A stretch of DNA of 64,000 bases, taken from Levilactobacillus zymae. Lineage in GTDB: Bacteria; Bacillota; Bacilli; Lactobacillales; Lactobacillaceae. Shown piece by piece: positions 31,146 to 38,904 of this stretch. The position numbers and the translations under genes were made by a program. The notes under the pieces were generated by a model that worked only from the letters and a program-made list of their open reading frames with translations, made no database searches and was not told the origin of the DNA. Where the stretch lies: contig NZ_JAVLAS010000001.1 of NCBI RefSeq assembly GCF_032190635.1, forward strand, positions 1,984,001 to 2,048,000. The letters are read 5' to 3'. Numbering within the stretch: the stretch's first letter is position 1; every line of letters starts with the position of its first letter.

Positions 31146-31475
31146 GTGGCTAGTAATTCTGATTCTATCTATAACGTTTTAACCTATATTCATCGACACC
31201 CCCAGCGCGTTCATTTCATCGCGCAGCGGAATAGTAATGTGGTCTCCATTGGCGTCCCCGATACGGTGCCCGTGGCCAACGTTGAGTTGTATTTTCCCAC
31301 GAATCGCCTGGTGGTTAACCGCCTGGACGACGACTTCTTAGCCATGCACGGTGATCTCTTAAACGATTTCTTTGACCGCACCCAGAGTTCCAAGTTGGAT
31401 TACCAAGACGTGTGGGTCACCACGGGTTACGTCCCCCGGCAACACGCGTATCTCGTTGAGCTCTCATTTGAATAA
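31146..31475 (+). CDS. Hypothetical protein, 109 residues
   Basis: I do not recognise this protein. It starts at GTG 31146 (VASNSDSIYNVL), supported by AGGGAG 9 nt upstream; the reading frame extends further upstream but without a ribosome site. It is soluble, has no cysteine and no signal peptide, and reads as mixed alpha/beta with several acidic and aromatic residues (VNRLDDDFLAMHGDLLNDFFD). It has its own -10 element and a hairpin terminator, which argues that it is a real single-gene unit divergent from the ABC exporter. No function is proposed. Confidence 0.65.
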   Translation: MASNSDSIYNVLTYIHRHPQRVHFIAQRNSNVVSIGVPDTVPVANVELYFPTNRLVVNRLDDDFLAMHGDLLNDFFDRTQSSKLDYQDVWVTTGYVPRQHAYLVELSFE

Positions 31476-31486
31476 GTGACGATAGA

Positions 31487-31528
31487 AAAGGCACCGCCGG
31501 AGTTAATCGCTCCCGCAGTGCCTATTTT
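31487..31528. terminator. Bidirectional terminator between the two small genes
   Basis: AAAAGGCAC..GGAG, loop, CTCC..GTGCCTATTTT: stem with T-rich flank on each strand, lying between convergent genes ending at 31475 and 31534. Confidence 0.7.
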
Positions 31529-31533
31529 AATGC

Positions 31534-31737
31534 TCAGCTAAAGATTGCTTTAGACGCCCACACGCCCCCGATGACCACTACGGCTAGGACAAAAAATTTA
31601 AAGAGTGCCGCAAAAGCCACCAACACGATGGCGCCAATCACTAAGGTCCCCACCAGGCCCAACAGCCAGCCGGCCAGCCCAAAGACCAACCGTAAAATGG
31701 GAAACAGCAGCAACAATAACAAGAGACCAAAAATCAT
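31534..31737 (-). CDS. Small hydrophobic membrane protein
   Basis: 67-residue protein that is almost entirely hydrophobic, with two predicted membrane helices joined near a Gly-rich turn (FGLAGWLLGLVGTLV) and only a few charged residues. GGAGG lies 7 nt before the ATG, which supports real translation. It lies 80 nt downstream of the GGDEF gene on the same strand. Family unknown; it resembles short phage-shock-like or stress membrane peptides only in composition. Confidence 0.6.
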   Translation of the reverse strand: MIFGLLLLLLLFPILRLVFGLAGWLLGLVGTLVIGAIVLVAFAALFKFFVLAVVVIGGVWASKAIFS

Positions 31738-31817
31738 GCTGATCCCTCCTCATCCGAATTCAGGTCTACCCCGTAGTATACCCGATTCCCCCTTAAAAAG
31801 CACTTAATTCCTAGGCC

Positions 31818-32942
31818 TTATGCCGTGGTAATCTGCATCCGACCATTTTGCTTAGAGTGATAGAGATTGGCATCAACCCGCTTGTAAAAGTCCAATGGGT
31901 TGCGGTCCTGCACGGTTAGGCCGGAAACCCCAATCGACAGCGTCACCTGTAGCGTCTGATCGTTATAGTCAACCTGGTCTGCCGCCACGGCGTCGAAAAT
32001 TTGTTGCGCAATCGGTTTGGCCTGTTCCATGGTGTAGTTAGGGAGCACCACGTTAAACTCTTCCCCCCCGGTTCGATATAAAATAATCTTGGGATCGATT
32101 TGTTTCAACGTCGTGCTGGCCGTCTTAGCCACGCTTTTAAGAACCTCGTCACCGGCTAAATGACCGTAAGTATCATTGACGTGTTTAAAGTGGTCAATAT
32201 CAAACATGATCATCGACAGATTGCGGTGCTGAGCCACACTGTGGTAAAACTCATAGCCAATGGCCCGGTCGTAAGCGGCATAATTTTTCACGTTGGTCAA
32301 CGCATCCCAGTTGGCTGATTGAAACAGCCGGTCCTTAATGCGCCGATCTTTGTCCTGAATCTTGAAGTAGCCGTACATCAAGATGGCCAAGAGTGCAAAA
32401 TTCAGCAGTTCTTCACCCACGGTCGCCCAAGCTAAATCCAAACGAATTTTGACCACGATCCACAAGATGGTCGCGTTGACCATAGCTAATGAGATGTAAC
32501 GGGTAAACGGCCACCGCCACATGTGCACGCTCTGGATGTGTGATTCCACATAGAAGAGCGCGAACACGCCCGTATAAAACCACGACAACGGTTGGTCCAC
32601 GTTACCGTTGATCAACATGACCCCAATCCCAAAGATAAAGATTAACCAATACGGAATCCGAATTTGCAGGAAATAGGCGGCGAAGACTAAAATTAAAAGT
32701 TGAAAATTCATAAACGTCCAAGAGAGGTGGCTATCCCGGACCAGTAGCTGCAACGCAAAGATGGCCACCCCGGAACAAATGGCGCCGACCCAAGCTTGAA
32801 CTCGCTTGATATTCACAGGTTTACTCTGTGATTCGACTTTCGTGGTAATCCAGTTAAAGATTGACCAGTAGAGCGCGATGACCCCTAGGACAAAGAAAAT
32901 ACTCGTAATAAAGGGTAGCACTAGCCACATTGACCAAGTCAT
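31818..32942 (-). CDS. Membrane-bound GGDEF diguanylate cyclase
   Basis: 374-residue protein: about six to seven N-terminal membrane helices (residues ~1-195), then a GGDEF domain. The domain start is DALTNVKNYAAYD, the metal/substrate stretch MIMFDIDHFKHVNDTYGHLAGDEVL, and the active site reads YRTGGEEFNVVLP (GGEEF, an active variant), with SIGVS later. No RxxD inhibitory site precedes GGEEF. It should make c-di-GMP from two GTP in response to a membrane cue. It is divergent from an EAL gene across a 303-nt AT-rich gap. Confidence 0.92.
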   Translation of the reverse strand: MTWSMWLVLPFITSIFFVLGVIALYWSIFNWITTKVESQSKPVNIKRVQAWVGAICSGVAIFALQLLVRDSHLSWTFMNFQLLILVFAAYFLQIRIPYWLIFIFGIGVMLINGNVDQPLSWFYTGVFALFYVESHIQSVHMWRWPFTRYISLAMVNATILWIVVKIRLDLAWATVGEELLNFALLAILMYGYFKIQDKDRRIKDRLFQSANWDALTNVKNYAAYDRAIGYEFYHSVAQHRNLSMIMFDIDHFKHVNDTYGHLAGDEVLKSVAKTASTTLKQIDPKIILYRTGGEEFNVVLPNYTMEQAKPIAQQIFDAVAADQVDYNDQTLQVTLSIGVSGLTVQDRNPLDFYKRVDANLYHSKQNGRMQITTA

Positions 32943-33245
32943 TTAATCAGACTCCTCATACATTCTAACGAAAATTAGTCAGCTCTCCCGGTTAATCTGA
33001 TCTCTTAATAATTAAACGTAACAATCAAATTAGCCATCTACGTCCCCGTGAGTTGACTTACTACTTCTAATATAAAGCAATCCATATAATAAAACCATAA
33101 AAATTTATATAATATATTATGTTATACTACCAATAATTTTCTAAATAATACTCAGCTGCGCGAAAAAATAGGGAGTGGCCCTATTGTTCATGCCCAAAAT
33201 ACAGTATGATGGTAAGTGAAAATGTCTGTAAGGAGGAATTGCGCC
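32943..33245. other. AT-rich divergent control region between GGDEF and EAL genes
   Basis: No ORF. The core at ~33060-33150 is almost pure A/T with many TATA-like words, unlike the surrounding half-GC DNA, so exact promoters are hard to pick. A possible EAL promoter is TTGTTC-15-TATGAT (33184-33210). AAGGAGG precedes the EAL start. Confidence 0.6.
33184..33210 (+). promoter_or_regulatory. Possible promoter of the EAL gene
   Basis: TTGTTC and TATGAT are good boxes but the 15-bp spacer is short, so this is tentative; the distance to the start codon (36 nt) is right. Confidence 0.35.
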
Positions 33246-33920
33246 ATGTACCGTTATTTTTTACAGCCCCAACTCGACGTGTCGAACAATTCGCTCATTG
33301 GTTACGAATTGCTGATCCGGCAAAAAGTGGCTGACAAGTGGGTACTCCCCCACAACTTTGCGTCAATTCCGATTGACGTTCAGGCGGAGCTCATCCAACG
33401 CACCGCACAGAAACTCATGTTAAAGATTGGTTCCGTGTCGTTCAATACGAACCGGAAGCAATTTATTGATAATACCATTGCCCGGGCCATTTTGTCCGCC
33501 CAACAGCAAATTTATCCGCTCAACCTGATCCTCGAGGTCACGGAAGAAGCAACCGACGAGGCCATCACGAACCAACAGGTCATTGACCAAGTCCATTTTT
33601 TTGACCAACACGGCATTCAACTCAGCTTGGACGACGTCGGGACCGGAATCAACACCTACGATCACCTGAAACCCGTCTTACCCTACGCTAGTGAAATCAA
33701 ATTTGCGATGCAAAATTTCCGTCAAGAAAAACGGGAAGCCGAAATTCCGGCGAACCTCAAGTTCTGGAAACAAGTTGCCGATCAGCACCACCTGCGGTTA
33801 ATCCTCGAGGGCGTGGAGAACCAAGCAGAACACGATATGGCCAACGACTTACAGATTGATCTACGTCAGGGCTGGTTTTACGGTAAGCCCCACCTATTCA
33901 AGTTAGATCCCACCGATTAA
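33246..33920 (+). CDS. Stand-alone EAL-domain c-di-GMP phosphodiesterase
   Basis: 224-residue single-domain protein. EAL motifs in order are IGYELLIR (ELL in place of EAL, first Glu kept), a conserved N in SFNTNRKQF, ILEVTEEA, LSLDDVGTGIN (the DDxG pair), EIKFAM lysine, LILEGVENQ and QGWFYGKP. The metal-binding acids and catalytic Glu and Lys are present, so hydrolysis of c-di-GMP to pGpG is plausible. There is no sensor domain. ATG 33246 has AAGGAGG 9 nt upstream; two upstream in-frame starts do not. It is followed by its own terminator. Confidence 0.9.
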   Translation: MYRYFLQPQLDVSNNSLIGYELLIRQKVADKWVLPHNFASIPIDVQAELIQRTAQKLMLKIGSVSFNTNRKQFIDNTIARAILSAQQQIYPLNLILEVTEEATDEAITNQQVIDQVHFFDQHGIQLSLDDVGTGINTYDHLKPVLPYASEIKFAMQNFRQEKREAEIPANLKFWKQVADQHHLRLILEGVENQAEHDMANDLQIDLRQGWFYGKPHLFKLDPTD

Positions 33921-33923
33921 CGC

Positions 33924-33968
33924 AATGGCATCTGGCCATCACACCACGTGATGACCAGATGCCATTTT
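33924..33968 (+). terminator. Terminator of the EAL gene
   Basis: AATGGCATCTGGCCATCAC, loop ACCAC, GTGATG.CCAGATGCCATTTT: a long stem with one mismatch and four T, 4 nt after the stop. Confidence 0.85.
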
Positions 33969-33995
33969 AACGTATCGGTAAAATAAAGCAAGACC

Positions 33996-35042
33996 CTATT
34001 GCCCGTTCCCCGGTCCACCAGCCGTCGTGGCCGTAGCGGCTGTGTTGGTGTCGGTGCTAGCTTCCGTTGTACTGGTCATGATGGCAATCTTACCAGTCGT
34101 GGCGTGGCTTAGCCCCAAGCCCTTGCGGATGAAGTTGGTAACCCGCTGTAGTTCGGTTTGCGTGGCGACCTCCATACTTTGGCCTTCAATGGTCTCCCCG
34201 GAGCCTTGAATGTGGGTGGTCTTGATGTGTTGAATGGCCTGGCGGTAATTTTGGGCCAGTGCGGTCAGGTCGTTAAAGGTGAGATCCGTTTGGGTCTGCT
34301 TGGATAACGACTGGATAAAGTCTTCGTTCAATAGCGTCGTAATCGAATTGGATTTCTTCAACAACGCCATGATCACTTTACGCTGACGCGTCTGCCGACC
34401 ATAATCACCTTGCGGGTCATCGTCACGCATTCGCGAATAAGCTAAAGCTTTCTTCCCGTTCATGTGGGTCGTCACGCCCTTCTTGAAGGTGTACCCGCCG
34501 TAACTAAAACTCAGGGTCGGTTTCAACGTCACGCCTCCAACCTCGTTAATAATCTTTTCCATCCCCCCCATGTTAATGATGGCATAAAAGTCGATGGGGA
34601 TGTTCAACATCTTTTGTACCGTGGTAATGGCCGTTTTGGATTTTCCCCACGCGTAGGCCGCGTTGATTTTGGCCGGTGATTGACTTTCGTAGCCCGGAAT
34701 GTTGACGGCCGTATCCCGCGGAATACTGGTAATGGTGGTTTTGTTAGTCTTAGGATTGATAGTGACCACCATCATACTATCGGTTCGCCCCTGAAAGGTC
34801 CGCCCTAGCGCTCCCGTATCGGTTCCCATTAATAGAATGGAAATCGGTTTTTTATTAGCTAATTGTTGATCGACGTTTCGGAGCTTGCTCACCCCGGAAG
34901 CCTGATACGATCCCTTGACCGAATTTTGCAGGCTCTGATACTTATGCATGCCGTACGCCGTTCCCCCGATGAGTAGCACCAGGATTACCCCCAATAATGT
35001 TTTTAAAATGGGATGCCGTTTTTTTAGTCGTTTACGTTGCAT
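33996..35042 (-). CDS. LytR-CpsA-Psr (LCP) family cell-wall ligase
   Basis: 348-residue membrane-anchored protein: short basic cytoplasmic tail, one membrane helix (about residues 13-31), then an extracellular LCP domain with SILLMGTDTG, the GRTDSMMVVTINP strand, SIPRDTAVNIPG and the conserved Arg pair region YSRMRDDDPQGDYGRQTRQR. LCP enzymes attach teichoic acids or polysaccharides to peptidoglycan from undecaprenyl-PP donors. The last ~25 residues are a T/A/S/G-rich tail, probably unstructured. AAAGGGT precedes the ATG. Confidence 0.93.
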   Translation of the reverse strand: MQRKRLKKRHPILKTLLGVILVLLIGGTAYGMHKYQSLQNSVKGSYQASGVSKLRNVDQQLANKKPISILLMGTDTGALGRTFQGRTDSMMVVTINPKTNKTTITSIPRDTAVNIPGYESQSPAKINAAYAWGKSKTAITTVQKMLNIPIDFYAIINMGGMEKIINEVGGVTLKPTLSFSYGGYTFKKGVTTHMNGKKALAYSRMRDDDPQGDYGRQTRQRKVIMALLKKSNSITTLLNEDFIQSLSKQTQTDLTFNDLTALAQNYRQAIQHIKTTHIQGSGETIEGQSMEVATQTELQRVTNFIRKGLGLSHATTGKIAIMTSTTEASTDTNTAATATTAGGPGNGQ

Positions 35043-35326
35043 GTTGCCACCCTTTCAGCCCCGGTTACCTTCACCGCGGAACATTTAATCTAAAACTGAT
35101 TGAACCCGTCCATTATAAATGGCATTTCTTAACGTTTCCTAAGCCCCCCGTAACCTTAACCAAAACACAACGTTTAACCGCCGGGCCCATCAGAAATCAC
35201 GCCAGGTTGCCGACGTCTTCTTTGATCAGTACTAAATAAGAATTTGGTTAAATTAATTATAATATTCTAATTTTTAAATGGCAGAAAGTCAAGTAAACTT
35301 ACAAGCTTCATTCGACCAACGAACGC
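35043..35326. other. Non-coding region upstream of the LCP gene
   Basis: No gene seen. A minus-strand TATAAT at 35112-35117 (in ATTTATAATGG) may be the LCP promoter, though its -35 is weak. 35240-35280 is an AT-rich stretch of unknown role. Confidence 0.45.
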
Positions 35327-35363
35327 CAAAAACGGCCCAGTATCCCGTGACCACTGAGCCGTT
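35327..35363 (-). terminator. Terminator of ktrB-ktrA
   Basis: Minus strand AACGGC.CAGT, loop, ACTG.GCCGTTTTTGG, within 10-45 nt of the ktrA stop. Confidence 0.85.
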
Positions 35364-35371
35364 ACCGTCAC

Positions 35372-36034
35372 TTATTTTTTTAGCGTCTCATCCAAAGCCT
35401 CTACCTGCTCGACCGGCCCAACGACGGTCAAGACGTCGTGCAACCGAATGACCGCTGACGGGTCCGGTGAAATATCAATCTTGGGACCCCGTTGAATCGC
35501 AATCACGGTGAGATCAAACCGTTGCCGCAGGTTCAGTTGAATCAAATTCTGATCCACAAAGGTCGGATCGGTGATCACCACCTCGGCCAACGTGTAGTCC
35601 TCGCTAAGGTCGATAAAGTTTAGAATGTGATTCGACAAGAGTTTACGGGCAATTCCCCGCCCCATATCCCGTTCGGGGAAAACCACCTGATCAGCCCCCA
35701 CGCGCTGAAGCACTCGGCCATGGTCCCTGGTTTCGGCCTTGGCAATCACCTTTTTAGCGCCCTGTTCCTTCGCTAGTAGCGTGGTCAGAATACTGGCCTC
35801 CATATTGTTCCCAATCCCAATAATAACGTAATCGAAGGTGTCGATATTCAGGCGGCGCAGGACTTCCTCATCACGCGTGTCCGCAATCAAAGTTTGCGTC
35901 GCCACATCAATCAGATCGTTGACCCGCTCCTCATGAATATCCACGGCCAACACGTCCTGGTGCATCTCCGCCAACGTTCGCACCACGGCTTCGCCAAAAC
36001 GACCGAGACCCAACACGGCAAAATTCTTCTTCAA
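35372..36034 (-). CDS. ktrA: Potassium uptake regulator KtrA (RCK protein)
   Basis: 220-residue cytosolic RCK protein: RCK_N Rossmann fold with FAVLGLGRFGEAVV binding ATP/ADP, acidic residue after beta-2 (AVDIHEE), then an RCK_C domain (TLAEVVITDPTFVDQNL...IQRG) that in relatives binds c-di-AMP. It gates KtrB. TTG at 36034 is the start because AAGGAG lies 8 nt upstream; a GTG three codons earlier overlaps that site. It follows ktrB by 12 nt. Confidence 0.93.
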   Translation of the reverse strand: MKKNFAVLGLGRFGEAVVRTLAEMHQDVLAVDIHEERVNDLIDVATQTLIADTRDEEVLRRLNIDTFDYVIIGIGNNMEASILTTLLAKEQGAKKVIAKAETRDHGRVLQRVGADQVVFPERDMGRGIARKLLSNHILNFIDLSEDYTLAEVVITDPTFVDQNLIQLNLRQRFDLTVIAIQRGPKIDISPDPSAVIRLHDVLTVVGPVEQVEALDETLKK

Positions 36035-36046
36035 GTTCGCCACTCC

Positions 36047-37402
36047 TTAACCAATTAAGACATTTTCTTCCGGGTACCGAATGCGACTGACTTTAGTTTG
36101 CCGCTTCGATAACGAGTACAGGGACGTGAAGATCCCGACCCGACCAATAAACATTAATAAGATAATAATCAACTTACCAATCACACTCAGATGCGGGGTC
36201 AGCCCCAGACTCAACCCCACGGTGCCAAACGCCGATAACACCTCAAAGACAATGTATTCTAGACCATAGCCCTGGGGGATCTTTTCGGTTTGCGTGAGGA
36301 CCAGGGTCGCCACGGTAATCACAATACTAGCCAAAAAGACTAACAGTAACGCTCGACTAATATTGGCCTGACTAAACCGTCGGTGGCTAAACTCCACGTC
36401 ATCCTTGCCACGAAGTTGAGCGATACTCTGCAGCATCAAAACCCCAAACGTCGTGGTCTTAATTCCCCCAGCCGTTGAACCTGGGGTTCCCCCAACGAAC
36501 ATTAGGATCATTAATAAGAAAATACTCCCGGCACGTAATGAATGTGTCGGTAAAGTCACAATTCCCGCCGTTCGGGGCGTCACACTGAGAAAGAGGGTGT
36601 TCACCACCCGGTTAATCCAGGTTGGATTGCCAGGAATACAAGCGAGGTTGTCTTCCGTGACCAGTAATGCCAAGAAGCCCAGCACAAAAAGCGTCCCGGT
36701 CGTGACCAGCGTTAGTTTCGAGCTAAGACTCAAACGATGTCGCTCGTGATAGAGCAATAAATCACGCCAGACCAAGAAGCCCAGTCCACCGCCGACAATC
36801 AAAACGATGGTGACCAGCAGGACGTAGGTATCATCCCGAAACCCCATCAAGCTATCCCCAAAAACGTCAAAGCCGGCATTACAAAACGACATCACCGAAT
36901 GGTAAACCGACACGTACAAGCCGTGCCGCCACCCAAACCGTGGGATGAAGTCAACGGCCAGTAAGGCAACCCCACCGAGCTGAAAAATCGCCGAAAGCTG
37001 AACCACATATTTCATGACACTCTTGGTATCACTCAGATTTTCTAAATTCAAGGCTTCCTTGACCATCAGTTGTGTCGATAGTCCCATGTGACGATGCCGG
37101 CGAATCAGGTTAAAGAGGAGCACGGCAAACGTCATGTACCCTAATGCTCCCACTTCGGCCATCCCTAAAATGACGAGCTGACCAAAAACCGACCAGTGGG
37201 CCGCCGTGTTCACCACGGTTAACCCGGTGATGCAGGTCGCCGAGGCCGCCGTAAATAAAAGATCGATCAACGACGTCCCCTGCCCCTGCCGCGTTGCCGC
37301 CGGTAGGCTAAGCAGGACGGTCCCCAGCGCAATAATCAGGATAAACCCGAAAACCATCTTTTTGGACAGTGTATCTAAAAATTTTAAACGCCAAATACTC
37401 AT
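36047..37402 (-). CDS. ktrB: Potassium/sodium symport channel subunit KtrB
   Basis: 451-residue Trk/Ktr/HKT translocating subunit with four M1-P-M2 repeats. The four selectivity-filter segments are readable: ATCITGLTVVN, CNAGFDVFG, PRTAGIVTLP and GTVGLSLGLT, each with the key Gly. It imports potassium with KtrA control; in a cell with a c-di-AMP system this is a usual target. The ribosome site is weak (AGGA). Non-coding repeat DNA lies upstream. Confidence 0.93.
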   Translation of the reverse strand: MSIWRLKFLDTLSKKMVFGFILIIALGTVLLSLPAATRQGQGTSLIDLLFTAASATCITGLTVVNTAAHWSVFGQLVILGMAEVGALGYMTFAVLLFNLIRRHRHMGLSTQLMVKEALNLENLSDTKSVMKYVVQLSAIFQLGGVALLAVDFIPRFGWRHGLYVSVYHSVMSFCNAGFDVFGDSLMGFRDDTYVLLVTIVLIVGGGLGFLVWRDLLLYHERHRLSLSSKLTLVTTGTLFVLGFLALLVTEDNLACIPGNPTWINRVVNTLFLSVTPRTAGIVTLPTHSLRAGSIFLLMILMFVGGTPGSTAGGIKTTTFGVLMLQSIAQLRGKDDVEFSHRRFSQANISRALLLVFLASIVITVATLVLTQTEKIPQGYGLEYIVFEVLSAFGTVGLSLGLTPHLSVIGKLIIILLMFIGRVGIFTSLYSLSKRQTKVSRIRYPEENVLIG

Positions 37403-37539
37403 TGTTTAGTCCAATCCTATATTCTAATCTACTCCCCCCAGCTTAAGCCTGGTTGACCGCCAAAAGCAAGCACATTTTCGCCTACCCGTAGAATTCATGT
37501 CGGCCACTCGCCATTTCGACAAGTTTAGGGTAATTCTTT

Positions 37540-37575
37540 ATCAAAAAAGCCCGGGACAGAAGCCCCAGGCTCGTT
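37540..37575 (-). terminator. Terminator downstream of the aldo/keto reductase gene
   Basis: Minus strand AGCCTGGGGC, loop TTCT, GTCCCGGGCTTTTTTG: stem and a six-T run. It is ~250 nt after the stop, at the end of repeat copy B. Confidence 0.75.
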
Positions 37576-37735
37576 AGTGTCTCCGAATATTTAGTGTTGA
37601 AACGTGCGCCAAAAGGCAGCTGGTTCCGCTTAACCCCGTAATCCAAACAATCCAAGTTCAGGATTGTCCGTCTTACGAACCGTCGTTCATGCTCACCAGC
37701 TAATCGCCTTCTGTCCCACTCTCTTCTTGGTAACA
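37552..37735 (-). repeat. Dispersed repeat, copy B
   Basis: Minus strand: GAGAGTGGGACAGAAGGCG.TTAGCTGGT (about 37706-37735), ~110 nt of unrelated spacer, then ACGAGCCTGGGGCTTCTGTCCC at the other end. Module order and orientation match copy A at 9770-9862, with base differences that keep the hairpin. Confidence 0.7.
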
Positions 37736-37818
37736 CCCGTTCATGGTGCTGAAATTGTCCCCAACGGTGGTTGATAACCGTGCCCTTGGGTTCACTCACA
37801 TCAGATTACGGGGTCCCC

Positions 37819-38736
37819 TTATTTTTGTAAAAACTTAGCCGTATCGTCCCAGGCCTGAACGTCGCCCGTAAAGGCCTTCGGGTTGGTTGGGTTGTGCCAA
37901 GTAAAGTCATCGTACCACAGTCCGCGCTTCCCTTGATCTAAGGCGTCAATGGCGGCAACGTCTTCATCACTCAACGTAAAGTCAGCAATTTGGCTATTGG
38001 CCACGATCCGTTCGACGTGTGTCGACTTCGGAATCGTAATGATATTGTGTTGGTAGTCCCACCGTAAAATAATTTGTGCGGCCGACCGCTGATACTTGGC
38101 GGCCAGCTTGGTGATCGTCGGCTGGCTTAACGCCGCACCCCCACCTAATGGCGACCAGGCTTCCAGTTGAATCCCAGCCAGCTGCATTAACCGCCGCAGG
38201 TCCTTTTCTTGGTTAAGTGGGTTAAATTCCATTTGGTTAACCATCGGGGTAATGGCCGTCTTGTCTAGTAACTCAGTTAACCGTTCCTGATCAAAGTTAG
38301 AAATCCCAATGGCCCGTACTTGGCCGTTACGGTACAGTTCTTCCAGGGCCCGCCAAGTATCAATGAACTTGCCATCCACCGGCCAGTGAATCAAGTACAA
38401 GTCCACGTAATGCAAGCGTAGCTGCTTCAGACTGGCTTCAAACGCACGTAACGTGGAATCATATCCCTGATCACCGTTTAAGACCTTGGTGGTAACAAAG
38501 AGGTCCTGCCGATTCAGACCGGCCTTTAACAGCCCATCTTGAATCCCAGCACCCACACCGGGTTCATTCCCGTACTGCTTCGCGGTATCGATCATCCGAT
38601 ACCCGTGTTGAATGGCTTGGCTGACCGAATTAGCGGCATCCGTATTAGACGTCTTCCACACGCCTAATCCCAACCGCGGCATTGTGTAGCCGTTGTTTAA
38701 CGTGATCCGTTGTGTCAAAACTGAACTTGTCGTCAT
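37819..38736 (-). CDS. Aldo/keto reductase (2,5-diketo-gluconate reductase type)
   Basis: 305-residue NADPH-dependent TIM-barrel reductase. The tetrad is visible: Asp in MIDTAKQYGNE, its Tyr, Lys in FVTTKVL and His in LYLIHWPVDG; the nucleotide loop reads IPKSTHVERI. It belongs to the AKR5-like branch that reduces small aldehydes and ketones. It runs about 25 residues longer than typical at the C-terminus (WYDDFTWHNPTNP...). ATG 38736 has AGGAGG 9 nt upstream. Its promoter carries a palindrome on the -10, suggesting repression and inducible expression. Confidence 0.92.
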   Translation of the reverse strand: MTTSSVLTQRITLNNGYTMPRLGLGVWKTSNTDAANSVSQAIQHGYRMIDTAKQYGNEPGVGAGIQDGLLKAGLNRQDLFVTTKVLNGDQGYDSTLRAFEASLKQLRLHYVDLYLIHWPVDGKFIDTWRALEELYRNGQVRAIGISNFDQERLTELLDKTAITPMVNQMEFNPLNQEKDLRRLMQLAGIQLEAWSPLGGGAALSQPTITKLAAKYQRSAAQIILRWDYQHNIITIPKSTHVERIVANSQIADFTLSDEDVAAIDALDQGKRGLWYDDFTWHNPTNPKAFTGDVQAWDDTAKFLQK

Positions 38737-38760
38737 AAGTCTATTCCTCCTCAACTTAAC

Positions 38761-38800
38761 TACAATTTTAATTGTATAACGCACCGGTCGCCGTTGACAA
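38761..38800 (-). promoter_or_regulatory. Promoter and palindromic operator of the aldo/keto reductase gene
   Basis: Minus strand TTGTCA (38795-38800), 18-bp spacer, TACAAT (38771-38776). The -10 is one arm of TACAATTTTAATTGTA (38761-38776), a perfect 7-bp inverted repeat with a 2-bp centre. That is a classic place for a dimeric repressor. Confidence 0.6.
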
Positions 38801-38904
38801 CAAAAGCGTTTACTTGGTTGGTCTACCGGTTATTTTGCTGCATGACGGTTGTGACGGAAAAAGGTCCGGCCCATCACCCATGACCATGATTCATTCAGTT
38901 GGCC

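Larger units (their letters stand above)
37403..37818. other. 416-nt non-coding stretch holding repeat copy B
   Basis: No credible gene. An open frame at 37482-37799 (minus) covers the repeat and lacks a ribosome site and coding character. The stretch holds repeat copy B and the terminator of the aldo/keto reductase gene. No riboswitch could be recognised ahead of ktrB. Confidence 0.6.

Noticed and set aside
32050..32080. Possible RxxD c-di-GMP inhibitory site before GGEEF
   Set aside because: The sequence reads KQID and lies too far from GGEEF (seven residues between D and R), so no I-site is called.
37403..37480. c-di-AMP (ydaO-type) riboswitch ahead of ktrB
   Set aside because: No conserved ydaO blocks or long pseudo-symmetric fold could be seen in the short space before ktrB.
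37482..37799. 105-codon open frame on the minus strand
   Set aside because: It runs through repeat copy B and the terminator hairpin, has no ribosome site and no protein-like pattern.
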